From JBMOKU01 sp049324315 (GTDB lineage: Bacteria; Bacillota; Clostridia; Peptostreptococcales; Thermotaleaceae): a stretch of 64,000 nt of DNA. The position numbers and the translations under genes were made by a program. This document shows, piece after piece, positions 42,040 to 50,956 of this stretch (position 1 is its first letter; the number at the start of each line of letters is the position of its first letter). The notes under the pieces are model-generated. The model searched no databases. It was not told the DNA's origin and worked only from the letters and a program-made list of their open reading frames with translations. The stretch covers positions 1 through 64,000 of the forward strand of contig JBMOKU010000039.1 of NCBI GenBank assembly GCA_049324315.1, in the 5' to 3' direction.

Positions 42040-42579
42040 ATGAAAAGCGTCCGCAAGGTTTTTCTTTCACTATTAATCATGAGTATAACCGTAGGTGGCG
42101 GTGTCACAAAAGCATATACACATAGTGACGAGAAAACCTTGGTATACCATGAAACGGACAAGTACACCCTAGAATATAGCCTAAGGGCATGAAATCAAAA
42201 TAAATTTCAATTTCGACATACGTGCTCAAAAGAAGAGTTTCACCTGTTAGCCAGATTGGTTTACGGAGAAGCTCGAGGTGAGAGCTTTGAAGGAAAAGTA
42301 GCTGTCGCCAGTGTTGTATTAAATAGAGTGAAAAATCCAGGATTTCCGGATACCATTAAAGCCGTTATTCTGCAACCTAATCAGTTTACTGCCGTTTCCG
42401 ACGGACAGATTAATCTGGTGCCGGATGAAGAATCATTCAGAGCAGTATGCCAGGCTTTGATGATGACAGATGCTACTTCGGGGAGTCTCTTCTACTACAA
42501 CCCGAAAATCGCTACTTCAAAATGGATTTTATCCAGAAAAGTCATTAAGGTAATCGGGAACCACAGCTTTGCTATATAA
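42040..42579 (+). pseudogene. SleB/CwlJ-type cell-wall hydrolase gene interrupted by an in-frame TGA
   Basis: One continuous frame from ATG 42040 (AGAGGAGGGAG ribosome site) to 42579 is broken only by TGA at 42190-42192. The first 50 codons give a signal peptide and spacer (MKSVRKVFLSLLIMSITVGG onward). After the TGA the same frame reads CSKEEFHLLARLVYGEARGE (complete match to the start of the Hydrolase_2 domain, with the catalytic Glu) and continues through VAVASVVLNRVKNPGFP to FYYNPKIA and IGNHSFAI. SleB-type enzymes hydrolyse spore cortex during germination. The domain itself looks intact. The gene is either a recent pseudogene, a read-through case or an artefact of sequencing. Confidence 0.8.
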
Positions 42580-42690
42580 TCTTAAAAACTATTGAATCGG
42601 ATTAACTACATCCATCATATGCGACACATAATGGAAATAAAATGGAGTTTCCCCACGTTTTTACATGGATTTCGTTTCCTATGTGTCATA

Positions 42691-42725
42691 AAAAAATCTT
42701 GTGATAAAAATCACAAGATTTTTTT
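42691..42725 (+). terminator. Intrinsic terminator upstream of feoA
   Basis: AAAAATCTTGTGA and TCACAAGATTTTT form a perfect 13-bp stem with a T-run, placed between the SleB-type gene and the feo promoter. Confidence 0.9.
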
Positions 42726-42737
42726 GTCACTATAATA

Positions 42738-42766
42738 TTGACAATCATTCTCAGCGGGTGTATCCT
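42738..42766 (+). promoter_or_regulatory. feo promoter overlapped by a Fur-like site
   Basis: TTGACA (42738-42743) and TATCCT (42761-42766) are spaced by 17 bases. The -35 and spacer (TTGACAATCATTCTCA) also resemble an imperfect Fur box, so the promoter could be blocked directly. Confidence 0.65.
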
Positions 42767-42805
42767 TATAATGAAAAGAAAAGCAATGATATGTTTCGAT
42801 TTAAC

Positions 42806-42822
42806 GATAATGATTATCATTC
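42806..42822 (+). promoter_or_regulatory. Fur box upstream of feoA
   Basis: GATAATGATTATCATTC contains the perfect 6-1-6 palindrome AATGAT-T-ATCATT, the core of the Fur consensus. It lies about 45 bases before feoA, downstream of the promoter, and indicates iron repression. Confidence 0.85.
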
Positions 42823-42866
42823 CTTTGTCGTAACAATTATTATTACTACCTAAGGAGGTTTTCACC

Positions 42867-43085
42867 ATGACCCTTGATCTCGCTATAAAAGGCCAAAGAC
42901 TAGAAATCATTAATATTCCTGATGCTTCAATCCGTGCACAGGCAATCCGTTTAGGAATTTATGAAGGAGCAAAATTGATCTGCTCAGAAAAGCTTCCAGC
43001 CGGTCCTGTTATTCTTCAAAATAGAATGCAAGAGATCGCTATTGGGAGAAATCTTGCAGCAAAAATCACTGTAAAAGCAGTATAA
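42867..43085 (+). CDS. feoA: Ferrous iron transport protein A
   Basis: The 72-residue protein has the SH3-like FeoA pattern: an RLGIYEGAKLIC-type strand-turn and an AIGRNLAAKITV C-terminal strand (compare LGLxxGxxI and ALGxxxAxxI). FeoA is a cytosolic regulator or partner of FeoB. CTAAGGAGG precedes the ATG. It lies 30 bases before feoB under the Fur-controlled promoter. Confidence 0.88.
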   Translation: MTLDLAIKGQRLEIINIPDASIRAQAIRLGIYEGAKLICSEKLPAGPVILQNRMQEIAIGRNLAAKITVKAV

Positions 43086-43115
43086 TTATCTTTAAACTTC
43101 TAAGGAGGAACCAAA

Positions 43116-44975
43116 ATGCATTGCCACAGCCCTATTTGTCATATAGATATTCCAGAAGGTGCAAGAAAAATTGTACTGGCTGGAAATCCTAACGTTGGAA
43201 AATCCGTCTTCTTTAATGCATTAACAGGTATGTATGTTGATGTTTCAAATTTCCCCGGCACTACCGTAGATATAAGTACTGGAAAATATAAAAATGATGT
43301 GGTCATGGACACGCCCGGCGTTTATGGTGTTTCATCTTTCAATGATGAAGAAAGAGTAGCCAGAGACGTCATTCTTTTTGCAGATGTCATCCTAAATGTT
43401 ATTGATGCCGTCCATCTTGAAAGAGATTTGTTTTTAACACAGCAAATTATTGATATGGGAATTCCCATGGTAATCGCTTTAAACATGATGGATGAAGTGC
43501 AAAGGAACGGATTACATATTGATATCAAAAAACTTTCGGATGAATTAGGTATCGAAGTCATTCCTACCACAGCAATCAAAAAAGAAGGCATAGAGATCAT
43601 CAAGGAATCCTTGAACCGAGCCCGTGTAGGAAATCGAATACCGGAGGTAGCCGATCTAATCAAAAATGTAGTGGATAAGGTTGATGTTGAAGCAGAAGCG
43701 CTGCTTGTCATCGAAGAGGATGAAAATGTCATAGGCCGTCACGGACTAAAAAATATTGATGGCTATAGAGAACATGTATACATGCTCAGAAGGAATCGCG
43801 TAAATGATATCGTTGCTGCCGTTGTTTCTGAAACAAATACGGGAGCCTCTTTTAAAACGAAATTGGGCCGATGGATGCTGCGCCCACTTACTGGAATCCC
43901 GATCCTGTTCCTGGCATTATATTTGACATATCAAGCAATTGGTGTTTTTGTTGCTCAGACCGTCGTTGGCATAACAGAAGAAATCATCATGGGACAGTAC
44001 TACTATGAATTTATTATGAATATCATGACAAAGATCGTAAATGAGGGGTCATTGATTGGTCAGCTGCTCATCGGAGAATTTGGCGTATTGACCATGGCAC
44101 CCATATATCTATTCGGTCTTCTGCTTCCCCTGGTGGTGGGTTTCTATTTTATCCTTTCCATCATGGAAGATTCCGGCTATCTTCCCAGAATCGCTGCACT
44201 GGTGGATAGACTGCTGGTTAGCCTTGGATTAAATGGTCGAGCGATTATTCCTATGATTCTTGGTTTTGGTTGCGTAACGATGGCAACCATTACAACCAGG
44301 CTCCTCGGTTCGAAAAGAGAGCGATTTATTGCTACGATGCTGCTGGGTTTAGCGATCCCCTGTTCTGCCCAATTAGGAGTTATTGTTGGGCTCATCGCAC
44401 CTCTTGGAGGTAAAATGGTTATTTTATATTCTGTCACCATTTTTATTGTATTTGTTCTGACAGGTACCTTGTTAAATAAGATTATGCCTGGGGAATCTAC
44501 GGATTTGTTAATTGACCTGCCGCCTTTAAGAATTCCTGTCTTTACAAATGTTGTAAAGAAGACATATATCAAGTCAAAAATGTTCATCGAAGAGGCTGGT
44601 CCTCTATTTGTAGTCGGTGCACTCATCGTCACCCTGCTGCAGTATACAGGCGTATTAGAAATGATATCCAATGCCTTTGCTCCTATTACCATCGGCTTTT
44701 TAAAGCTGCCTAAGGAAGTAGCGCAAACCTTTATCATGGGTATTATTCGAAGAGACTTTGGTGCTGCAGGCTTAAATACATTGGCAGAGCAAGGGCTTCT
44801 TAATCCACTGCAAGTTGTTGTATCCCTTGTAGCAATTACCCTATTTGTTCCTTGTATAGCCGCTATTATGGTTATCTTTAAGGAAAGAAGCTGGCAAGAG
44901 TCAGCACTGATTTGGATCGGAAGCTTTGTCATCTCATTTTTAACTGCCGGAATATTGGCTCAGATTGTTATGTAG
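43116..44975 (+). CDS. feoB: Ferrous iron transporter B
   Basis: The 619-residue protein has an N-terminal G domain (G1 GNPNVGKS at 23-30, FPGTTVD, G3 DTPGVYG, G4 ALNMMDE in place of NKxD) and a helical spacer. The membrane permease follows, with the two FeoB Gate motifs (GFGCVTMATITTRLLGSKRER and GIIRRDFGAAGL). It imports Fe2+. The G4 motif NMMD is normal for FeoB. Length is at the short end of the family (600-770). AAGGAGGAACC precedes the ATG. The N-terminal MHCHSPICH contains a Cys/His cluster that could bind metal, an inference. Confidence 0.95.
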   Translation: MHCHSPICHIDIPEGARKIVLAGNPNVGKSVFFNALTGMYVDVSNFPGTTVDISTGKYKNDVVMDTPGVYGVSSFNDEERVARDVILFADVILNVIDAVHLERDLFLTQQIIDMGIPMVIALNMMDEVQRNGLHIDIKKLSDELGIEVIPTTAIKKEGIEIIKESLNRARVGNRIPEVADLIKNVVDKVDVEAEALLVIEEDENVIGRHGLKNIDGYREHVYMLRRNRVNDIVAAVVSETNTGASFKTKLGRWMLRPLTGIPILFLALYLTYQAIGVFVAQTVVGITEEIIMGQYYYEFIMNIMTKIVNEGSLIGQLLIGEFGVLTMAPIYLFGLLLPLVVGFYFILSIMEDSGYLPRIAALVDRLLVSLGLNGRAIIPMILGFGCVTMATITTRLLGSKRERFIATMLLGLAIPCSAQLGVIVGLIAPLGGKMVILYSVTIFIVFVLTGTLLNKIMPGESTDLLIDLPPLRIPVFTNVVKKTYIKSKMFIEEAGPLFVVGALIVTLLQYTGVLEMISNAFAPITIGFLKLPKEVAQTFIMGIIRRDFGAAGLNTLAEQGLLNPLQVVVSLVAITLFVPCIAAIMVIFKERSWQESALIWIGSFVISFLTAGILAQIVM

Positions 44976-44986
44976 CTGGACAGAGC

Positions 44987-45009
44987 GGGCGAACACTGTT
45001 CTCCCCTAC
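44987..45009. repeat. CCCCTAC-type palindrome (with similar copies elsewhere)
   Basis: GGGCGAACA-C-TGTTCTCCC followed by CTAC is a short imperfect hairpin after feoB. Similar hairpins that end CCCCTAC occur at 7441, 33492, 47274 and 55542, and inverted at 60565. Confidence 0.45.
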
Positions 45010-45060
45010 GATTATGCTATTCACATGAGTTTTGCGCAAACTACTTTCTTAATAAAAACA

Positions 45061-45089
45061 AGCAACCATCCATTGAACGGATGGTTGCT
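45061..45089. terminator. Bidirectional terminator after feoB
   Basis: AGCAACCATCC (45061-45071) pairs with GGATGGTTGCT (45079-45089) across a 7-base loop, with an A-rich left and T/C-rich right flank. It separates feoB from the convergent exported-protein gene. Confidence 0.85.
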
Positions 45090-45112
45090 TGCTTTCGTTC
45101 TGCTATAACCGC

Positions 45113-46477
45113 TTATGATCGTTTTCGAATATTCCAATAGATCACCATAATCAGTATAAATATTCCCGTATTAATGAGAATAAAGGATTTGAAGGAAAAA
45201 CCTTCGATATATTTATTTTCAGTATCCCCTCCAGTTATCGTCTCTCCTCCATCTACAGCATCGATGGTTGTAGTATCGATATAATCCGTCAATCCGTACT
45301 TTTCCTTCATATTCACCGGTAGAGCCATCAACTGGCGATGGGCCCACATTTTCACGATAGGAGAATAGGCTTCCAACTTAACTGCCTTATTCAATGCCTG
45401 AATGTACTTATCCATCTCTCCGCTGGTTTTGTATACCTCCGTTAAATCATAAAGGTTCCTGTCATTGAGCATGCCATTGAGCTTGAAATAATATTCTGCA
45501 CCCGTATAATCTCCCCGCTCCAGTAGAACCTTGGCTCGATAATAATCAAGGAAATTAATCATTTCTAGAACATAGGTGGATACTTGGTCATTTTCACCAT
45601 TTTTGTAGGTCTCGATTATATTTACTTTTTGAAGAAATTTTTCGTAATCTTTGTTAAAGTAAGCATGATAGGCTTCTTTTCCTAAATCTTGCACCTTTTT
45701 CATTACAGGAAAACCACTGGAAACAAAATTGCCATCAAACAGTTCTGCTCTTTTCATCTCAATAAAGCCTTGTTGCCGTAGAATGATATCAAATTCTGGT
45801 TCAGAATCAAAGGATACCCATTCTAGTTTTCCATCTTCCGGAAAAACCTGTATCACAGTGTTTTTATTTGATGAAAACTCTTTGATAGTAAGATCTTGTG
45901 GATCAAAGGATCTACCATATGTTACCGCAATCTTACTATACCCTATGGTGCTTTTCCAAAGCAGGCTTGGTCTCATAGCATATTGAAGCCATACTCCCCC
46001 GCCTTCATCATAAGCTGGGTAAACCCAATAGGTAATAACCACCCTATGGGTCTGATTTCTGTCGAAGTTAATTTCCCACGTGTAACCTGATTGGCTGGAA
46101 AGATTAAAATCCGCCTCTAATCCTACAGCATTATCTTTTCTATCTGTCGGAAGCTTTTTGCCATCAACATACATCTTTAAATCATTGAACTTCTGACTAT
46201 CATGGGCTGCTTCTTTACCATTTGTTGTGTATACCAACCGATCATTGGGCAAGTGCATCACGACAGTGTCATTTTTTCCTGTATTTTTCAAAACCATAAT
46301 GGATTCCACAAATACCTTTTCATCTGATACGTTAATGTTAACGTCCTGATGTAATAACGTAACGTCTGTCTCTCCTACAGGAAAAACAGATGCTCCTATC
46401 CCCAACGTCGGGCTATCGGCATATGTGGTAAAGCTCATAAGAAAAAATAAAAGAATCATCAGTAATTGCTTTTTCAT
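45113..46477 (-). CDS. Exported, C-terminally anchored protein of unknown function
   Basis: The 454-residue protein has a Sec signal peptide (cleavage near residue 20, TYA-D) and an N-terminal beta-rich domain (about 25-235, reminiscent of DUF4424-type folds). A TPR-like helical region (about 255-390) and a C-terminal membrane helix (about 430-449) with a positively charged KRS end follow. It would sit on the outside of the membrane. I do not recognise a function. It follows another envelope-protein gene on the same strand, with a weak hairpin between. Confidence 0.7.
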   Translation of the reverse strand: MKKQLLMILLFFLMSFTTYADSPTLGIGASVFPVGETDVTLLHQDVNINVSDEKVFVESIMVLKNTGKNDTVVMHLPNDRLVYTTNGKEAAHDSQKFNDLKMYVDGKKLPTDRKDNAVGLEADFNLSSQSGYTWEINFDRNQTHRVVITYWVYPAYDEGGGVWLQYAMRPSLLWKSTIGYSKIAVTYGRSFDPQDLTIKEFSSNKNTVIQVFPEDGKLEWVSFDSEPEFDIILRQQGFIEMKRAELFDGNFVSSGFPVMKKVQDLGKEAYHAYFNKDYEKFLQKVNIIETYKNGENDQVSTYVLEMINFLDYYRAKVLLERGDYTGAEYYFKLNGMLNDRNLYDLTEVYKTSGEMDKYIQALNKAVKLEAYSPIVKMWAHRQLMALPVNMKEKYGLTDYIDTTTIDAVDGGETITGGDTENKYIEGFSFKSFILINTGIFILIMVIYWNIRKRS

Positions 46478-46505
46478 TTGATTGAATACTCCTTTTACAT
46501 CATGA

Positions 46506-46536
46506 AAAGCCGTGAAGCGACATGCTTAACGGCTTT
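46506..46536 (-). terminator. Weak hairpin after the 205-residue gene
   Basis: AAAGCCGT and ACGGCTTT form an 8-bp stem extended by AAGC/GCTT after one mismatch, overlapping the stop codon. A short T-run follows on the minus strand. Some read-through into the next gene is likely. Confidence 0.5.
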
Positions 46537-47152
46537 AATCTAATATCTGTGCTGCAAAACACCATTGTTCCTTCTCTTTAACTAGCTTTAATGTGTATCC
46601 TTCAATGTAATTTGAGTAGATTTCCACGACGTCAGCATAGGCTATCTGTTCTCCTTCATATCTAATGTTCGAGAACTTTACCTCATTCAAATCGACTTCT
46701 TGACTTTTCTTGGCTGCCAATGCATGCTTTAAGCGAAAAACTGTATAAGCTTCTGGTATGTTTCTTTGATAGATTTCACTGGCAAGAACGTATAGCAGGT
46801 GGCTTGCATCTTTTTCGCTTATATGCCCCTCGGAAGTATCCACCAATATTTGTTCCCATGTTTCCAATGCCGTCTCAACGCTCGTCATATCTGCTGATTC
46901 AATGGTAATTCCTACTTTTGTTTCTATATTTGTTTCTTCCTCCTGTAATACAGGGTCAGAGGAAATCACCGTTTCCGGTTTCTCCGTTATAGCTGTACTT
47001 TCTTGGTTTTCTACATTTTCCTTTGCTGCCGTCATTTCCTCAGCTTCAGCATTAGCGCTGACTCGATACATGACCACCATTCCCGTTATACCGCCTAGCA
47101 TGGTCAGTGTAAGGAATATCAATACACCTGCTATGATATGCTGCTTCTTCAT
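46535..47152 (-). CDS. Membrane-anchored protein of unknown function
   Basis: The 205-residue protein has one N-terminal membrane helix (about residues 7-30), a low-complexity Glu/Thr-rich linker (about 35-80) and an alpha/beta C-terminal domain (about 85-205). The latter looks NTF2-like, with the ending GYTLKLVKEKEQWCFAAQIL typical of that fold. The domain would be outside the cell. No enzyme motif is visible. It precedes another exported protein gene, so both may act in the envelope. Confidence 0.65.
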   Translation of the reverse strand: MKKQHIIAGVLIFLTLTMLGGITGMVVMYRVSANAEAEEMTAAKENVENQESTAITEKPETVISSDPVLQEEETNIETKVGITIESADMTSVETALETWEQILVDTSEGHISEKDASHLLYVLASEIYQRNIPEAYTVFRLKHALAAKKSQEVDLNEVKFSNIRYEGEQIAYADVVEIYSNYIEGYTLKLVKEKEQWCFAAQILD

Positions 47153-47273
47153 AAACCACCTCTTCAGAAAATATCATGACGATAAAATATGTATTATTCT
47201 TTTATACCCAATAATTATATCACAGAAATTCTTCTTTTTTGACGAAAATTGTAAAAAGAAAAGAAAATAAGAC

Positions 47274-47296
47274 GGACGCGCACTGCGCGCCCCTAC
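47274..47296. repeat. CCCCTAC-type palindrome
   Basis: GGACGCGCA-C-TGCGCGCCC followed by CTAC is a short hairpin of the same type as at 7441, 33492, 44987 and 55542. It lies in the 217-base gap between the 205-residue protein gene and the holin-like gene. Confidence 0.45.
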
Positions 47297-47348
47297 AATT
47301 GTGTTATCTTCAATAATTTTGTTTAAGCTATTTCCTTAAATAAAGAAA

Positions 47349-47366
47349 CTCAGTATGAATACTGAG
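47349..47366 (-). terminator. Short hairpin after the PF04020-type gene
   Basis: CTCAGTA and TACTGAG form a 7-bp stem four bases from the stop, followed on the minus strand by TTTCTTTATT. Confidence 0.65.
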
Positions 47367-47369
47367 CTC

Positions 47370-47744
47370 TTAAAGTACACCTCTTCCTGGGATAAGCATA
47401 TTAATAATGCCAATGGCTAATGCTGCTAATAATGCTCCAATAAAGCTTACTGTCACACCACCTACCAGATAGCCTGTTATGTAAATAATCACTGCTGATA
47501 CAATGAAGCCTGTAATTCCTCTTCCAAATGGACTGGCATCAAAGCCGGTGAATCTCTCGATCAGATAATCTATCACACCAATAACGACTGCAGCCAGCAG
47601 CAGTGGGACAAATCCAATGATCGAAAAGTTCGGTACAAAGAATGCTGCTACAGCCAATACGATCATTGATACAACGATCCTAACAAATAAACCTCCTATC
47701 CCCAGCTGTTTTCCTTCTTCTCTTCTTTCTTCTTTCTTTGCCAT
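47370..47744 (-). CDS. Phage-holin-4-like small membrane protein (YvlD type)
   Basis: The 124-residue protein begins with a charged MAKKEERREEGKQ stretch and has four membrane segments with the repeated pattern of the YvlD/holin-4 superfamily (VPNFSIIGFVPLLLAAVVIG and the final ALLAALAIGIINMLIPG). Despite the family name, no phage genes are present, and chromosomal YvlD-like proteins are ordinary membrane proteins of unknown role. It is monocistronic. Confidence 0.8.
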   Translation of the reverse strand: MAKKEERREEGKQLGIGGLFVRIVVSMIVLAVAAFFVPNFSIIGFVPLLLAAVVIGVIDYLIERFTGFDASPFGRGITGFIVSAVIIYITGYLVGGVTVSFIGALLAALAIGIINMLIPGRGVL

Positions 47745-47942
47745 TTATTTTCCTCCATTCTGTTCATTGATAAGTATAGTATTTTCAAAAACAGAATTTT
47801 TATTACATACTGCCATATGCAAATATATTATTGCCATCTATGTATATAATAGTATAGATAAATTCATATTCTCTTTGATTAATACCATAAAAAAAAGGTA
47901 CCAATGATATGTAAACACTTACATTTTAGGAGCGTGATCATT

Positions 47943-49679
47943 TTGGCGGACAAGTTAACTCTCATGTTGGGAGGAATTCAAGGTGAAGGAATTGTCAGCA
48001 CAGGTGATATCTTGATCAAGGCATTGTCCAGATCAGGTTATTATACCTACGGCTGCCGAACCTTTTCGTCCAGAATTAAGGGTGGGCATACAAATTATGT
48101 AATGGACATATGTACGGAAAAAATCTTTAGCAGCAGCGATCAACTGGACATCTTGATCGCCATGGATCAAGACACCATCGAAATCAATCTTTTTAGATTG
48201 AAGGATGGGGGACTGCTGCTATATGACGATATTGTTCAAGTAACAGCGTTATTACAAAATGAAAAGTCTGAAAAGATCCAAATAATAGGATTCCCTTTTA
48301 CGAGCCTGGCAAAACAGCACGGTACCACCATCATGAAGAATACCGCCATCGTAGCCTTAATCGCCCGGCTGCTGCACCTACCCTACCACAGCCTAGAAGA
48401 GGTTATCCGCAAACAATTTCAAAAAAAGGGTGAAGAAATCATATCAAAAAATTTAGCAGTAGCAAGTGAATGCTATAAATTTCCTTTAGACGATTCGTTC
48501 TATCATCATTATGCCTTAAAAACACAGACAAACACTGAAAATTTGACCTCTTTAATCGGCAATGAAGCCATCGCCCTGGCAGCATTGATGGCAGGCTGCA
48601 GATTTGTTGCTGCATATCCTATAACGCCAGCCTCTGAAATCATGGAGTATCTCATTAAGAAATTTCCGAAATATAATGGTGTGATGATTCAAACAGAGGA
48701 CGAAATATCGGCTGTTACTATGTGCATCGGCGCCTCCTATGCAGGATGCCGCAGCATGACGGCTACTTCTGGGCCCGGTATCTCTCTCATGATGGAGGGT
48801 GTCGGCCTGTCAGGAATGGCAGAAATACCCCTAGTTATTGTGGATTCTCAAAGAGGCGGCCCCAGCACCGGTCTGCCTACAAAACATGAGCAAAGCGATA
48901 TTCAGATACTCTATTACGGTCCCCATGGCGAAATTCCATCGATTATAGTAACGCCCTACTCTGTAGAAGAATGCTTTTATCAAACCATCGAAGCCTTTAA
49001 CCTGGCTGACAAGTATCAATGTCCTGTTTTTATTCTTAGTGATTTATTATTGGGTCTGTCCAGACAGACCATCGATGAATTGGATAAAGATCGACTTTTG
49101 ATCGACAGAGGTAAGCTAATTTCCAGTCATGAATTGTCGGAAAAACAAGAAGTTCCTTTTAAACGGTTTGCTTTTACAACGGATGACATTTCAGAAAGAT
49201 CTATACCCGGTCAGCCCTTTGGTATGCACAGTGTCACAGGTATCGAGCACACGGAGGCAGGAAAGCCCTCTGAAGGCCCCGAAAACAGGACAGCCATGAT
49301 GAATAAAAGGCTGAGAAAAATCAAACGATTGTCCGACACCGATGGAATCCATCTTTTCGACACCTCCGATAGTAATATATTGATTCTTTCCATAGGTTCA
49401 AATTACGGAATCATTAAGCGTGCTGTAGAAGAAAGTCAGCTGCCTGTCTCCTATGGAATGTTTACAAGAATCAAACCGCTTCCTGTAAAACAATTGGAAG
49501 AATTGCTTGCTAAATATGATAAGGTTCTGGTTGTCGAAAATAATGGTACCAGCCAGTTAGCCGCCATTATAAAACAGGAATTAGGCTATCACCATAAAAT
49601 TTGCAGTCTCTTAAAATATGATGGCCAACCCTTCCGTATAGAAGAAGTGTTAGCCAAAGTAAAGGAGATGATGGTATGA
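47943..49679 (+). CDS. korA: 2-oxoacid:ferredoxin oxidoreductase, fused gamma-alpha subunit
   Basis: The protein is about 578 residues from the TTG at 47943. Residues 1-180 are the gamma domain (LMLGGIQGEGIVSTGD), and the remainder is the alpha (pyrimidine) domain with GNEAIALAALMAGCRFVAAY, PITPASEIME, TEDEISAVTM and ATSGPGISLM. Such fused KorA proteins pair with KorB to oxidise 2-oxoglutarate or a related 2-oxoacid to the acyl-CoA with ferredoxin as acceptor. The TTG has AGGAG ten bases upstream and gives a normal N-terminus (MADKLTLML). An ATG at 47904 is possible but adds 13 odd residues. The exact substrate is not determinable. Confidence 0.9.
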   Translation: MADKLTLMLGGIQGEGIVSTGDILIKALSRSGYYTYGCRTFSSRIKGGHTNYVMDICTEKIFSSSDQLDILIAMDQDTIEINLFRLKDGGLLLYDDIVQVTALLQNEKSEKIQIIGFPFTSLAKQHGTTIMKNTAIVALIARLLHLPYHSLEEVIRKQFQKKGEEIISKNLAVASECYKFPLDDSFYHHYALKTQTNTENLTSLIGNEAIALAALMAGCRFVAAYPITPASEIMEYLIKKFPKYNGVMIQTEDEISAVTMCIGASYAGCRSMTATSGPGISLMMEGVGLSGMAEIPLVIVDSQRGGPSTGLPTKHEQSDIQILYYGPHGEIPSIIVTPYSVEECFYQTIEAFNLADKYQCPVFILSDLLLGLSRQTIDELDKDRLLIDRGKLISSHELSEKQEVPFKRFAFTTDDISERSIPGQPFGMHSVTGIEHTEAGKPSEGPENRTAMMNKRLRKIKRLSDTDGIHLFDTSDSNILILSIGSNYGIIKRAVEESQLPVSYGMFTRIKPLPVKQLEELLAKYDKVLVVENNGTSQLAAIIKQELGYHHKICSLLKYDGQPFRIEEVLAKVKEMMV

Positions 49680-50536
49680 CAGACATAAAAAAATACAGCA
49701 ACAATATTACCCCTACCTGGTGTCCCGGCTGCGGTGATTTTTCCGTACTGCGCTCCATACAGGCTGCCGCCGCCCATCTCGACGTAGAGCCTCATAATCT
49801 AGCAGTAGTATCCGGTATCGGATGCTCCGGAAGGATATCCGGTTATATCAATGCTTATGGATTTCATAGTATTCATGGAAGGGCCCTACCCATTGCCCAG
49901 GCTATCAAGCTGGTAAATCCAGAAATTACGGTGATCGCTTCCGGCGGCGACGGCGATGGTTTTGCCATCGGTATGGGGCATTCCATACACGCCATGAAAC
50001 GCAATATCGATATCACCTATATTGTCATGAATAACCAGATATACGGACTGACTAAAGGTCATACATCTCCTTTAAGTCATGCCGGCTTTGTTACCAAAAG
50101 CACACCTCACGGCTCCATTGAAACGCCGGTCAAACCGGGACTTTTGGCCATGGCTGCGGGCGCTACCTTCATAGCCCAAGGATTTTCAGCCTATCAGGAG
50201 CAATTGATCGACATCATCACAAAAGCTATCCATCATAAAGGATTTTCCTTTGTCAGCGTATTCAGCCCATGTGTCACCTTCAACAAGGTCAATACATATC
50301 AGTGGTTCCGAGATCATCTGATAAATCTTGATACAATTGAAGGATACGACCTGCTGAATTATCAAACAGCCATGAACAAGTATATCGAGACCGACGGATT
50401 GTTTACCGGCATCCTCTATCAAAATGGCGACCCGGATTATTACAGCAAGCTGCCCGGTGAAAGGGGTACAGCCATCGTCAAGCAAAATCTGGATATCATG
50501 GAGGATTTTGATTCCTTATTAAGCGAGTTTAAATAA
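49676..50536 (+). CDS. korB: 2-oxoacid:ferredoxin oxidoreductase, beta subunit
   Basis: The 286-residue subunit carries the TPP-binding pattern of the beta chain: TPTWCPGCGDFSVLRSI, the GIGCSGR motif and SGGDGDGFAIGMGH with MNNQIYGLTKGH. CPGC is typical of KorB. The start ATG overlaps the korA stop (ATGA), so translation is coupled. Without gamma/delta ferredoxin subunits, this is the two-subunit type. A bidirectional terminator follows and separates it from the convergent panD. Confidence 0.92.
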   Translation: MTDIKKYSNNITPTWCPGCGDFSVLRSIQAAAAHLDVEPHNLAVVSGIGCSGRISGYINAYGFHSIHGRALPIAQAIKLVNPEITVIASGGDGDGFAIGMGHSIHAMKRNIDITYIVMNNQIYGLTKGHTSPLSHAGFVTKSTPHGSIETPVKPGLLAMAAGATFIAQGFSAYQEQLIDIITKAIHHKGFSFVSVFSPCVTFNKVNTYQWFRDHLINLDTIEGYDLLNYQTAMNKYIETDGLFTGILYQNGDPDYYSKLPGERGTAIVKQNLDIMEDFDSLLSEFK

Positions 50537-50542
50537 TAGATA

Positions 50543-50565
50543 AGGCGGATGAAATTCATCCGCCC
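50543..50565. terminator. Bidirectional terminator between korB and panD
   Basis: GGCGGATGAA and TTCATCCGCC form a perfect 10-bp stem. T/C-rich sequence follows on the plus strand. It is five bases from the panD stop. Confidence 0.8.
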
Positions 50566-50569
50566 TTCT

Positions 50570-50953
50570 CTATTTAATATCTCCATGCTTCTCTATATCA
50601 GCCATTTCGATTATTCTGTTCTTTTCATCCACAAATACAATACTGGGCTTCAGCTTTCTTGCCTCATCTTCGGTGACCCAACAATATGCAATAATAATCA
50701 CATTATCACCAGGCTGAACCAATCTGGCTGCTGCACCGTTCAGACATATGACACCGGAATTTGGTTCTCCTTCTATTACGTAAGTTTCCAATCGCGCACC
50801 GTTGTAATTATTAACGATCTGCACCTTTTCCCCTGGCAAGATATTCGCTGCATCCATAAGGGTTTTGTCGATGGTAATGCTGCCCACATAATTGAGATTG
50901 GCTTCCGTCACCGTTGCCCTGTGGATTTTTGATTTAAACATATTGAGCATCAT
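50570..50953 (-). CDS. panD: Aspartate 1-decarboxylase
   Basis: The 127-residue proenzyme has the self-cleavage site Gly24-Ser25 in NYVGSITID, which forms the pyruvoyl cofactor, and the family motifs VQIVNNYNGARLETY, GVICLNGAAARLVQPGD and IIIAYCW. It makes beta-alanine for PanC. It lies three bases after panC at the end of the pantothenate operon. PanD here is the bacterial pyruvoyl type. Confidence 0.95.
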   Translation of the reverse strand: MMLNMFKSKIHRATVTEANLNYVGSITIDKTLMDAANILPGEKVQIVNNYNGARLETYVIEGEPNSGVICLNGAAARLVQPGDNVIIIAYCWVTEDEARKLKPSIVFVDEKNRIIEMADIEKHGDIK

Positions 50954-50956
50954 TGG

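Larger units (their letters stand above)
42580..42866. other. Intergenic region between SleB-type gene and feoA
   Basis: GACACATA (42623-42630) and TATGTGTC (42680-42687) bound an imperfect inverted repeat. A strong terminator (42691-42725) follows, then the Fur-controlled feo promoter. All of the gap is thus accounted for. Confidence 0.5.

Noticed and set aside
42190..42192. TGA as selenocysteine in the SleB-type gene
   Set aside because: SleB-type hydrolases are not selenoproteins, the TGA is in a spacer outside the catalytic domain, and no convincing SECIS-like hairpin follows it.
44177..44932. Minus-strand open frame of 251 codons inside feoB
   Set aside because: Antisense to a well-supported transporter gene, no ribosome site and no family resemblance.
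47370..47744. Prophage remnant suggested by the holin-like protein
   Set aside because: The YvlD-type family is common on chromosomes and no other phage gene is near.
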